Assembly (NCBI GenBank): GCA_902770195.1
Contig: CACXSA010000046.1
Location: forward strand, 1-35,738
Length of the DNA stretch: 35,738 bases
Reading direction: 5' to 3'
Origin: an uncultured Prevotellaceae bacterium
GTDB lineage: Bacteria; Bacteroidota; Bacteroidia; Bacteroidales; Bacteroidaceae
Of this stretch, positions 15,140 to 22,223 are shown piece after piece (position 1 is the stretch's first letter; each line of letters starts with the position of its first letter). Below the pieces are notes generated by a model that was given only the letters and a program-made list of their open reading frames with translations, had not been told where the DNA came from and did not search any database. A program made the position numbers and the translations under genes.

Positions 15140-15760
15140 ATGAAGAGTGAAAGACAAATGATATTGATGGCGCGTCTCCTCAGTATGGTGTTCACGCCCT
15201 TCTACCTGCCCATCGTAGGGTTGGTAGTTCTCTTCTTTTTCAGTTATCTGAGCATGTTCCCATGGACCTACAAGCTCCATGTGCTGTTGATGACCTACCT
15301 CTTTACCATCTTGTTGCCTACGGTGTTGATTCACCTGTATCGTCGCTATCAGGGTTGGAACCTCATCGAGTTAGGACGGCGTGAGCGGCGTATGGTGCCC
15401 TACGTCATCTCCATCCTCTGTTATTTCACCTGCATCTATCTCATGGAGCGTCTGCACATGCCTCATTTCATGGGGTCAATCATCATTGCAGCCCTATTGG
15501 TGCAGATAGTATGCGCCATTACCAATATATGGTGGAAAATCTCTACCCATACGGCAGCCATCGGTGGTGTAGGAGGTGCCTTGTTTGCCTTTGCCGAGTA
15601 TCTGGGCTTCAATCCTGTATGGTGGTTCTGTCTGGTATTTATCGTGGCAGGAATGCTGGGCACCAGTCGTATGATTCTGCGACAGCATAACCTGGCACAG
15701 GTAGTAACCGGCTTCTGGGTCGGCTTCGTTTGTGCTGCCGTTGCGATATTGTTTATTTAG
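15140..15760 (+). CDS. PAP2-like integral membrane phosphatase-related protein
   Basis: A 206-residue membrane protein with about six hydrophobic segments. 'STHTAAIGGVGGAL' and 'GTSRMILRQHNLAQVVTGF' correspond to the PAP2 motifs PSGH and SRxxxxxHxxxD. The final aspartate is replaced by Gln, a change I recall in Bacteroidetes members. The family dephosphorylates lipid phosphates such as undecaprenyl pyrophosphate or phosphatidylglycerol phosphate; activity with the altered motif is uncertain. It is last in the presumed rpoN operon and is followed by a repeat block. Confidence 0.75.
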   Translation: MKSERQMILMARLLSMVFTPFYLPIVGLVVLFFFSYLSMFPWTYKLHVLLMTYLFTILLPTVLIHLYRRYQGWNLIELGRRERRMVPYVISILCYFTCIYLMERLHMPHFMGSIIIAALLVQIVCAITNIWWKISTHTAAIGGVGGALFAFAEYLGFNPVWWFCLVFIVAGMLGTSRMILRQHNLAQVVTGFWVGFVCAAVAILFI

Positions 15761-15888
15761 ATGGATGATGGATGATGGATGATGTGAGATGGATGATGGA
15801 TGATGGATGATGGGTGATGGATGATGTGAGATGTAAGATGCGAGATGCGAGAGCCCAATTATGAATTATAAATTATGAATTAAAAAAA
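15761..15888 (+). repeat. GATGATG-type 7-bp tandem repeat block before purE
   Basis: Many units of ATGGATG with interspersed ATGTGAG and ATGCGAG variants (15761-15855), then AATTATGAATTATAAATTATGAATTAAA up to one base before the purE ATG. No promoter box is clear within it. It fills the whole gap between the PAP2-like gene and purE. Confidence 0.85.
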
Positions 15889-15889
15889 T

Positions 15890-16396
15890 ATGTTCCCAAT
15901 TGTTAGTATTATCATGGGCAGCACCAGCGACCTGCCCGTTATGGAGAAAGCATGTAAGCTGCTGGATGAACTGCAGATACCCTTCGAGGTGAATGCATTG
16001 TCAGCCCACCGCACACCGGAGGCTGTAGAGACCTTTGCAAAAGGTGCCAAGGACCGTGGACTGAAAGTAATTATTGCCGCAGCCGGTATGGCAGCAGCAC
16101 TGCCCGGTGTGATAGCAGCCTCCACCACCCTACCCGTCATTGGTGTGCCTATCAAGGGTATGTTGGACGGTCTGGATGCCATGCTCAGCATCATACAGAT
16201 GCCCCCGGGCATTCCCGTAGCTACCGTCGGTGTCAATGGTGCTCAGAATGCAGCCATCCTCGCTGTTGAGATGCTGGCATTGAGCGATGAGGCTATTGCC
16301 CAGCGTTTGGCAGACTATAAGAGTGGTCTGAAGGCTAAGATAGAGAAGGCCAACAAAGACTTGGCAGAAGTGAAATACCAATTTAAGACCAATTAA
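15890..16396 (+). CDS. purE: N5-carboxyaminoimidazole ribonucleotide mutase
   Basis: A 168-residue class I PurE. The substrate loops 'GSTSDLPVM' (10-18), 'SAHRTP' (38-43, catalytic H40) and 'GVNGAQNAAILA' are intact. It converts N5-CAIR to CAIR in purine synthesis in the cytoplasm. No purK or other pur gene is nearby. ispG begins five bases after its stop, so the two are probably cotranscribed. Its leader is a long 7-bp repeat block with an A-rich stretch right before the ATG. Confidence 0.95.
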   Translation: MFPIVSIIMGSTSDLPVMEKACKLLDELQIPFEVNALSAHRTPEAVETFAKGAKDRGLKVIIAAAGMAAALPGVIAASTTLPVIGVPIKGMLDGLDAMLSIIQMPPGIPVATVGVNGAQNAAILAVEMLALSDEAIAQRLADYKSGLKAKIEKANKDLAEVKYQFKTN

Positions 16397-16400
16397 TACG

Positions 16401-16440
16401 ATGAGTCCTATGAGACCTATAAGTGCTATGAGTCCGATAC
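16401..16440 (+). repeat. 9-bp tandem repeat at the start of ispG
   Basis: Units GAGTCCTAT, GAGACCTAT, AAGTGCTAT, GAGTCCGAT in a row. The tract supplies at least two in-frame ATGs (16401 and 16428) and is translated as MSPMRPISAMSPI. Confidence 0.8.
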
Positions 16441-17810
16441 AAAGAAGGGTCACCACCGTCGCCCATGTCGGCAACATTGCCATTGGCGGCGACAATCCCA
16501 TCCGCATCCAGTCAATGGCTACGGTCGATACCAACGACACCGAGGGTGGCGTCGCTCAGGCCAAGCGTATTATTGATGCCGGTGGTGAACTGGTTCGCTT
16601 TACCACCCAGGGAACGCGTGAGGCAGAGAATATGAAGAACATCTCTGCACGGTTGAAGGCTGACGGTTATATGACACCCCTGGTGGCCGACGTCCACTTC
16701 ACGGCACATACTGCCGATGTGGCTGCTCAGTATTGTGAGAAGGTGCGCATCAACCCCGGCAACTATGTTGACCCAGGACGCACGTTCAAGCATCTGGAAT
16801 ATACCGATGAGGAATATGCTGCCGAACTGAAGAAGATAGAAGCCAAGCTCGTACCCTTTATCAATATCTGCAAGGAGCACCATACCGCCGTGCGCATCGG
16901 TGTGAACCACGGCTCACTCTCTGACCGTATCATGTCGCGCTATGGCGATACCCCCGATGGCATTGTCGAGAGCTGCATGGAGTTTCTGCGCATCTTCAGA
17001 CGTGAACATTTCGATGATGTCGTCATCAGCATCAAGGCGTCCAACACCGTGGTGATGGTCACCACCGTGAGGTTGCTCGTCAAGACGATGGACCAGGAGG
17101 ATATGCACTATCCCCTGCACCTGGGCGTTACGGAGGCCGGTGAGGGCGAGGACGGTCGTATCAAATCGGCAGTAGGCATCGGTGCCCTGCTGACCGAAGG
17201 CATTGGCGATACCATCCGCGTGTCTCTGTCGGAAGAGCCTGAGTGCGAGATTCCCGTTGCCCGTAAACTGGTGGATATGATTCCCGAATGTGCCCAACTA
17301 CGTGCTGAGGCTGAGGCAAGCATCCACGACGATACCATTACCCTGACCCTCGATGCGCCCGATTGGGAAACACTGCAACTCAAGGCTTCTATGGCCGTAG
17401 GTGCCTTGCTCATCGACCGCAAGGCTACGAAGCTTGTGATAAATAGTGGTTCGCGATTCAGTCGCGAACAGTTGCTGACCCTTGCGGACGCCATTCTGCA
17501 GGCTGCCCGTATCAAGTTCACCAAGACCGAATACATCTCCTGCCCAGGCTGCGGTCGTACCCTGTATAACCTTCAGGAGACCATTGCCCGCATCAAGGCT
17601 GCCACCAGCCACTTGGTGGGCTTGAAGATAGGCATCATGGGTTGCATTGTCAATGGTCCCGGTGAGATGGCCGATGCCGACTACGGCTATGTCGGTGCAG
17701 GGCGCGGCAAGATATCGCTCTACAAGCAAAAGGTATGCGTGGCGAAGAACATTCCTGAGGAACAAGCCGTGGAGCGCCTCTTGCAACTCATAGCAGAAAA
17801 CGAGCATTAG
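16401..17810 (+). CDS. ispG: 4-hydroxy-3-methylbut-2-enyl diphosphate synthase, short for the Bacteroidales type
   Basis: A 469-residue IspG (GcpE) of the MEP isoprenoid pathway. The TIM-barrel part runs from 'TTVAHVGNIAIGGDNPIRIQSM' to 'GIGDTIRVSLSEEPECEIPVARKLVDMI'. The C-terminal iron-sulfur domain has the 4Fe-4S ligands C381, C384 ('CPGCGRTLYN'), C415 and E422 ('GCIVNGPGE'). In Bacteroidales and plants an extra A* domain normally lies between, making the protein about 600 residues or more; here only about 90 residues separate the two parts. The first dozen residues come from a 9-bp repeat, so the real start may be 16401, 16410 or 16428. All catalytic parts are present. Confidence 0.93.
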   Translation: MSPMRPISAMSPIQRRVTTVAHVGNIAIGGDNPIRIQSMATVDTNDTEGGVAQAKRIIDAGGELVRFTTQGTREAENMKNISARLKADGYMTPLVADVHFTAHTADVAAQYCEKVRINPGNYVDPGRTFKHLEYTDEEYAAELKKIEAKLVPFINICKEHHTAVRIGVNHGSLSDRIMSRYGDTPDGIVESCMEFLRIFRREHFDDVVISIKASNTVVMVTTVRLLVKTMDQEDMHYPLHLGVTEAGEGEDGRIKSAVGIGALLTEGIGDTIRVSLSEEPECEIPVARKLVDMIPECAQLRAEAEASIHDDTITLTLDAPDWETLQLKASMAVGALLIDRKATKLVINSGSRFSREQLLTLADAILQAARIKFTKTEYISCPGCGRTLYNLQETIARIKAATSHLVGLKIGIMGCIVNGPGEMADADYGYVGAGRGKISLYKQKVCVAKNIPEEQAVERLLQLIAENEH

Positions 17811-17862
17811 CGATTCGCTTTGAGTTTTTTGTGCTTTATAGCGGTAATTGGGAATAAAGTTG

Positions 17863-17870
17863 TAATTTTG
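17863..17870 (+). promoter_or_regulatory. -7 box of YafQ-type module
   Basis: TAATTTTG, 30 bases before the ATG at 17901. No well-placed TTTG element. Confidence 0.6.
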
Positions 17871-17900
17871 CAGCGAATTTCATACTAACATATATTTATC

Positions 17901-18128
17901 ATGGCAACAGTAGTATTACAAGTTCCAGATGAGAGCTTAGTTTCAAAAGTAAAGAGTGCATGCAAGATGCTTGTGGGCGTGACCTCTGTCAGGGTACAGA
18001 AATCAACTCCCAAGGTTGATGACATCACAAAGACTGCCCATTACAAAGAAGCTATGGACGATGTCAAGAACGGACGTGTTTATCACGCCAGTAGTGTCGA
18101 TGATTTGTTTGATCAAATTCTTGGCTAA
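17901..18128 (+). CDS. Antitoxin of YafQ-type pair
   Basis: A 75-residue protein: a beta strand ('MATVVLQVPDESLVSKVKS'), a second short strand, and a C-terminal tail ('KEAMDDVKNGRVYHASSVDDLFDQIL') of the kind that wraps around RelE-fold toxins. Its stop overlaps the toxin start as TAATG. It is not a typical DinJ/RelB RHH sequence by eye. The assignment rests mainly on coupling to a clear YafQ homologue. Confidence 0.8.
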   Translation: MATVVLQVPDESLVSKVKSACKMLVGVTSVRVQKSTPKVDDITKTAHYKEAMDDVKNGRVYHASSVDDLFDQILG

Positions 18129-18406
18129 TGTACAGCATTGACTATACTCATCGGTTCAAGAAAGATTTAAGAAAGTGTGCCAAGAGAGGCTTGGATATAG
18201 ATGCCATTAAGCATGCAATTAGGATTCTCTCTGAAACAGGTACGCTTCCTGACGAGTATCGACCTCACCCATTGAAAGGCAATCATAAAGGGCAATGGGA
18301 GTGTCACATCCAGCCCAACTGGTTGATGACCTGGGAACAGAATGACAAACAGCTAACGCTTTTGTTCCTTGAAACTGGTACCCACGCAGATATTTTCGGC
18401 TGGTAA
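18128..18406 (+). CDS. YafQ-family mRNA interferase toxin
   Basis: A 92-residue RelE-superfamily toxin of the YafQ branch, which cuts mRNA on the ribosome. 'HPLKGNHKGQWECHIQPNWLMTW' and 'LETGTHADIF' match the YafQ core. Compared with the E. coli residues reported as catalytic (H50, H63, D67, H87), H47, H60 and H86 are kept, but the aspartate position is Asn (N64), which may weaken cleavage. The start overlaps the antitoxin stop by one base. A 42-bp tandem array begins 45 bases after its stop. Confidence 0.87.
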   Translation: MYSIDYTHRFKKDLRKCAKRGLDIDAIKHAIRILSETGTLPDEYRPHPLKGNHKGQWECHIQPNWLMTWEQNDKQLTLLFLETGTHADIFGW

Positions 18407-18450
18407 TTACCTTTGTCACACCGTGCCTGTCCCGCTGTGCACACAAAGTG

Positions 18451-18730
18451 GTTTGACAGTCTGACAAAGTCTTCCCGCGACCCTTGGCAAGGGTTTGACA
18501 GTCTGACAAAGTCTTCCCAAGACCCTTGGCAAGGGTTTGACAGTCTGACAAAGTCTTCCCGCGACCCCCAGCGACGTTTTGACGCGGCGACAAAGTCTTC
18601 CCGCGACCCCCGGCGACGTTTTGACGCGGCGACAAAGTCTTCCCGCGACCCTCGGCGACGTTTTGACGCGGCGACAAAGTCTTCCCGCGACCCCCAGCAA
18701 GGGTTTGTAACGACTACAAAGTCATTTTAA
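18451..18730. repeat. 42-bp tandem repeat array B
   Basis: Units begin at 18451, 18493, 18535, 18577, 18619 and 18661, with a diverged seventh from 18703, all at exactly 42 bp. The first three are of one subtype (TTTGACAGTCTGACAAAGTC), the next three of another (TTTTGACGCGGCGACAAAGTC); all share CAAAGTCTTCCC. The array is open in several frames as a 14-residue repeat but has no promoter or start signal. It shares its period, but not its sequence, with array A at 7684-7982. Confidence 0.92.
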
Positions 18731-18771
18731 ATATTCTAACCTTACATTTTTAATTTTATAAACACAGCGGA

Positions 18772-18823
18772 ACCGACCCCGATGTGTACACGGTCGGTAG
18801 CCAGCGAGTAAACTCGCACGGCT
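18772..18823. other. Two adjacent hairpins in the gap after the 42-bp array
   Basis: Stem ACCGACC (18772-18778) with GGTCGGT (18792-18798), loop containing the palindrome GTGTACAC; then AGCC-A-GCGAG-TAAA-CTCGC-AC-GGCT (18799-18823), followed by CTCCTTTTCC. It may be a terminator region or part of a small structured RNA. I see no gene in 18731-18872. Confidence 0.5.
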
Positions 18824-18872
18824 CTCCTTTTCCTAAGAAATAAGGTGGATCAAGTAATCAGGATACCTTTAT

Positions 18873-20009
18873 TTATAGTGGCTTGCGATAGCAGCGGTGG
18901 CGACGGTGCTGGATGGCTTCCAGGTATTGCCACTGCGACAGCACGCCCTCGTTGCTTTCCATCTGCGGCCCGGTCACTGCCCACTGGAAATGGTAGCGCT
19001 GGAACCAGCGGATGAGGTCGTCGAAGATGAGGGCATTGGCTCCCTTGGCGCGGTATTCGGGCAGTACGCCGATTAACAGTAGGTCAACAATGGGGGTTTT
19101 GTGCCATTTGAGTACTCTCAGCATGTGCCACCATCCGAAGGGCAGGAAACGGCCGTCGCGGGTCTTCTGCATGGCGTGTGAGAACGAGGGGAAGGTGATG
19201 CCGAAGCCGATGAGTTTCTCGCCGTCCATGATGCCCGTTATCAGGTTGAGGTCGGCTATCTTGATATAGTCGTTCACCAGTTTGTTGATCTGGCGGTCGC
19301 TGAGTTGGCTGAAGCCATAGAGGTTCTGGTACGTCGCGTTGAGCAGGTTGAACAGCTGGCGGCCATAGCCTTGGTCGATGAGCTCTCTGCGGGTGAACTT
19401 ATGGACATGAAGGCCGTAGCGATTGCGCACCATCTCGGTAATCTTCGCGAATTTCTCAGGCACCACCTCGGGCACTTTCACCTTCATCTCCACGTAGTCA
19501 TTGTCTTTCTTGAAACCCTGCATCCGCTCCATGTGCTGCGGATAGTAGGCGTAGTTGTAGTTGACGTACATGGTCGATAACTGGTCGAAGCCTTCCACCA
19601 GCATTCCTTCGCGGTCGGTATCGATGAAGCCCAGCGGCCCCGCTATCTCGGTCATGCCCCGGCTGCGCCCCCACTCCTCCACAGCCTGGAGCAGTGCGGT
19701 GCTCACGCTGATGTCATCGATGAAGTCAAACCAGCCGAACCGTACCTGATGGCAGTTCCACCGCTCGTTGGCACGCCGGTTGATGATGGCAGCCACGCGC
19801 CCCACCATCTTGCCATCGCGGAAGGCCATGAAGTAGGCAGCCTCGCAGCATTCGAACGACGGGTTCTTGTCGCTCCGCAGCGTGTTCATCTCCTCCCTGA
19901 AGAGGTAGGGCACGGCGCAGTCGTTGCCACGATACAGGTCGTAGTAGAACTGAACGAACTGTTTCAGTTCCTTCCTGTTGGTCACCTGTCTGATTTCAAT
20001 CGTGCTCAT
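18873..20009 (-). CDS. GNAT-fold acyltransferase-like protein (YghO-like)
   Basis: A 378-residue cytoplasmic protein. An N-terminal half with 'FMAFRDGKMVGRVAAIINRRANE' and 'EWGRSRGMTEIAGPLGFIDTDREGMLVEGFD' and a C-terminal acyl-CoA-binding part ('LLLIGVLPEYRAKGANALIFDDLIRWF', the GNAT motif A region) fit the large two-domain N-acetyltransferase-like proteins of Bacteroidetes. The acceptor substrate is unknown. It has its own promoter at 20033-20064 and appears monocistronic. ATG at 20009, 23 bases after the -7 box. Confidence 0.8.
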   Translation of the reverse strand: MSTIEIRQVTNRKELKQFVQFYYDLYRGNDCAVPYLFREEMNTLRSDKNPSFECCEAAYFMAFRDGKMVGRVAAIINRRANERWNCHQVRFGWFDFIDDISVSTALLQAVEEWGRSRGMTEIAGPLGFIDTDREGMLVEGFDQLSTMYVNYNYAYYPQHMERMQGFKKDNDYVEMKVKVPEVVPEKFAKITEMVRNRYGLHVHKFTRRELIDQGYGRQLFNLLNATYQNLYGFSQLSDRQINKLVNDYIKIADLNLITGIMDGEKLIGFGITFPSFSHAMQKTRDGRFLPFGWWHMLRVLKWHKTPIVDLLLIGVLPEYRAKGANALIFDDLIRWFQRYHFQWAVTGPQMESNEGVLSQWQYLEAIQHRRHRCYRKPL

Positions 20010-20032
20010 AGCTCATTTTCCTTTTCAGCATG

Positions 20033-20064
20033 CAAAAATACAAATAAGCGTTCAATGTGCCAAA
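20033..20064 (-). promoter_or_regulatory. Promoter of GNAT-like gene
   Basis: On the minus strand TTTG (20064-20061), exactly 20 bases, TATTTTTG (20040-20033). Confidence 0.8.
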
Positions 20065-20076
20065 TTTTTTGTCTGT

Positions 20077-20104
20077 TTTGTTAAACGAAACAGAATTATA
20101 TTCG
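20077..20104 (+). promoter_or_regulatory. Possible promoter of the cupin/pectate lyase operon
   Basis: TTTG at 20077-20080 and TATATTCG at 20097-20104, one mismatch in the -7 box and a spacer of 16, so weaker than others here. An A-rich leader precedes the ATG at 20148. Confidence 0.45.
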
Positions 20105-20147
20105 TCTTACTAAAAGTTTATTATGAAACTTAAAAAACAAAACAATA

Positions 20148-20624
20148 ATGAAAATGAAAAAGATGATTTTGATGGCTGTTGCCATGATGGTAACCGTCGC
20201 TATGAGTGCTCAGACGAGCAAAACAAGTAACAAAAAATGTGATATGAACGACAAGAATTGTGAAAAGGAGTGCTGCCAGAAGACGCGCAGCGCGAGCTTC
20301 CTCTATGAGAAAGACTTGAAATGGGAGGATGCAGAACCCGGTGTTCAGCGCCAGATTATGGGTTATGACGGTCAGCTGATGGTGGTGAAGGTGAAGTTTG
20401 AGAAGGGTGCTGTAGGCAAGGCCCACAAGCACTACCACACGCAGGCCACCTACGTGGCCAGTGGTAAGTTCGAGCTGACCATCGGTGGCGAGAAGAAGAT
20501 TCTGGAGGCTGGCGACGGCTATTATGTAGCTCCCGACGTGCTGCACGGTTGTGTTTGCCTGGAGGCTGGTGTGCTGATTGACACCTTCAGTCCGATGCGT
20601 GCTGATTTCTTAGGCAAGAAATAA
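20148..20624 (+). CDS. Secreted cupin, KdgF-like
   Basis: A 158-residue protein with a signal peptide ('MILMAVAMMVTVAMSAQ') followed by a Cys/Lys-rich linker ('KKCDMNDKNCEKECCQK') and a single cupin domain. The metal-binding pattern is visible: 'HKHYHTQATYVASGKFELTIGG' and 'LEAGDGYYVAPDVLHGC'. It resembles KdgF, which linearises the 4,5-unsaturated uronates made by pectate and alginate lyases. The pectate-lyase-like gene begins three bases after its stop, which supports that role. KdgF proteins are often cytoplasmic; export and the Cys-rich linker are unusual. Confidence 0.85.
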   Translation: MKMKKMILMAVAMMVTVAMSAQTSKTSNKKCDMNDKNCEKECCQKTRSASFLYEKDLKWEDAEPGVQRQIMGYDGQLMVVKVKFEKGAVGKAHKHYHTQATYVASGKFELTIGGEKKILEAGDGYYVAPDVLHGCVCLEAGVLIDTFSPMRADFLGKK

Positions 20625-20627
20625 CGG

Positions 20628-22220
20628 ATGAAAAGGTTGTCCCTCTTACTCGTAATCCTCCTTGCCGTCCTCTCCGTGAGAGCTGGCGACAAGGAAGCTA
20701 AAGAGACCATGCGGCGTGCCACGCAATACATGATGGATGTGGCATCCTACAAGGGTGGCTTCGTATGGAGTTATCTGCCAGACTTCTCCCGTCAGTGGGG
20801 CGAGCTGGAAGCATGGCGCACGATGGTATGGCTCCAGTCGCCCAGTACGCCGGATGTCGGTCAGGTGTTGCTGGATGCCTATCATGCCACTGGTGATGAA
20901 TACTACTACGAGAGTGCCTGCAAGGTGGCTCGTTGCATCATCCACGGACAGCATCCCTCAGGTGGATGGAACTATATGTTCGATTACGAGTCGGAGGAGA
21001 CCACGAAGAAATGGTATGCCACCATCGGTCGGCAGGCATGGCGCCTGGAGGAGTTCCAGCATTATTACGGTAATGCGACCTTCGACGACGAGGCTACGAC
21101 GCATTGTGCCGAGTTCCTGCTCCGCATCTATCTGGAGAAAAAGGCCCCGGAGTTCTATGCCCCCTTGCAAAAAGCCATCCAGTTCTTTCTGGACAGCCAA
21201 TATGCCAATGGCAGTTGGCCACAGCGTTATCCGCTGATGTACGACCATCCATTTCGCGGGAAGGCCGACTACTCATCGTTTATTACCATCAACGACGATG
21301 TGATGCCCAGCAACATCGAGTTCCTCACCCGCTGCTATACGTCGTTGGGCATGAACGAGCTGAAGGAACCCATACTGAGGGCGATGCACTGTATGCGCGA
21401 CCTGCAACAACCCCTACCCTTGGCAGGATGGGGCGACCAGTATTTCGTCGATAACCAAAAGCCGGCGCATGCCCGTTCCTACGAGCCCAGAGCCGTGAAC
21501 ACGGGCACTACGGTGGGTATGATACACCAGATGATCCACTTCTATAAGCAGACTGGTGACAAGAGTTTCCTGAAAGGCATACCCCGTGCCATCCAGTTCC
21601 TGGAAAGCGAGAAGTTGCCTGCTGAGTGGGTGTCACAATTAGGACGCCGTCCGTTAGGCGATGGCGACATCTTCATGCCGCGTTTCATAGACCCCGACAC
21701 CCGCAAGCCGATGTATGTTCACCGGAAGGGCTCTAATGTTGTGAATGGCCAGTATTATACAGATAGTATTCCCGCTGCCACGATAGCTCATTATAGTTCC
21801 TTCATGACCACCAATCCCACGATGCTTCGTAAAGCACTGGAGGAGGCGGAGGCATTGGACCCGAAACAACTGAAGCAGCAGTCGCCATTGCGAAAGGCTA
21901 CTACCAGTGGTCCGCAGGAATATTACTACCGCCCGTCTGCAGGTATGGGTCGTAGGATGCCTATGCCCAATGTTGACACGATCATTTCCTCGCTGGACGG
22001 TGAAGGTCGTTGGATAACGGTGTTCCACCAGATATCGAATCCCTATAAGCCGATACCCGCTGATATGGCAACAGACAGTGACGATCGCCAGTACGCCCAG
22101 ACGATGGTTGGCGACGAGTACGACACCTCACCCTATTCCAATACCGACGTGAAAGGCATTTCCACCCGCACATATATCTGGAACATGGTGGCATTAATCA
22201 ACAGCCTCCGCCATCAATAA
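20628..22220 (+). CDS. Secreted pectate lyase, PL10-like
   Basis: A 530-residue exported protein (signal peptide 'LSLLLVILLAVLSVRA'). Motifs typical of the alpha-helical toroid pectate lyases are present: 'GGWNYMFDYES', 'YANGSWPQRYPL', 'ITINDDVMPSNIEFL' and 'GWGDQYFVDNQKPAHARSYEP', with Asp and Arg residues that in PL10 bind calcium and the uronate. It should cleave polygalacturonate by beta-elimination to unsaturated oligomers, which fits the adjacent KdgF-like cupin. The C-terminal portion after about residue 350 ('PRFIDPDTRKPMYVHRKGSNVV') is also as in this family. An EamA transporter follows with no gap. The exact PL family number needs a database check. Confidence 0.85.
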   Translation: MKRLSLLLVILLAVLSVRAGDKEAKETMRRATQYMMDVASYKGGFVWSYLPDFSRQWGELEAWRTMVWLQSPSTPDVGQVLLDAYHATGDEYYYESACKVARCIIHGQHPSGGWNYMFDYESEETTKKWYATIGRQAWRLEEFQHYYGNATFDDEATTHCAEFLLRIYLEKKAPEFYAPLQKAIQFFLDSQYANGSWPQRYPLMYDHPFRGKADYSSFITINDDVMPSNIEFLTRCYTSLGMNELKEPILRAMHCMRDLQQPLPLAGWGDQYFVDNQKPAHARSYEPRAVNTGTTVGMIHQMIHFYKQTGDKSFLKGIPRAIQFLESEKLPAEWVSQLGRRPLGDGDIFMPRFIDPDTRKPMYVHRKGSNVVNGQYYTDSIPAATIAHYSSFMTTNPTMLRKALEEAEALDPKQLKQQSPLRKATTSGPQEYYYRPSAGMGRRMPMPNVDTIISSLDGEGRWITVFHQISNPYKPIPADMATDSDDRQYAQTMVGDEYDTSPYSNTDVKGISTRTYIWNMVALINSLRHQ

Positions 22221-22223
22221 GTG

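Noticed and set aside
15761-15888. Purine riboswitch before purE
   Set aside because: The leader is only 7-bp tandem repeats and shows no aptamer-like conserved pattern.
18451-18730. CRISPR-like array
   Set aside because: The units are contiguous 42-bp tandem copies without unique spacers, and no cas gene is nearby.
18219-18730. Repeat proteins read across array B on both strands
   Set aside because: Several frames are open at the same time with equal 14-residue repeats, which is expected from the period; one runs antisense through the YafQ gene.
18772-18823. tRNA gene
   Set aside because: The two hairpins do not form a cloverleaf; no acceptor stem, T-loop GTTCRA or anticodon arm of the right spacing is present.
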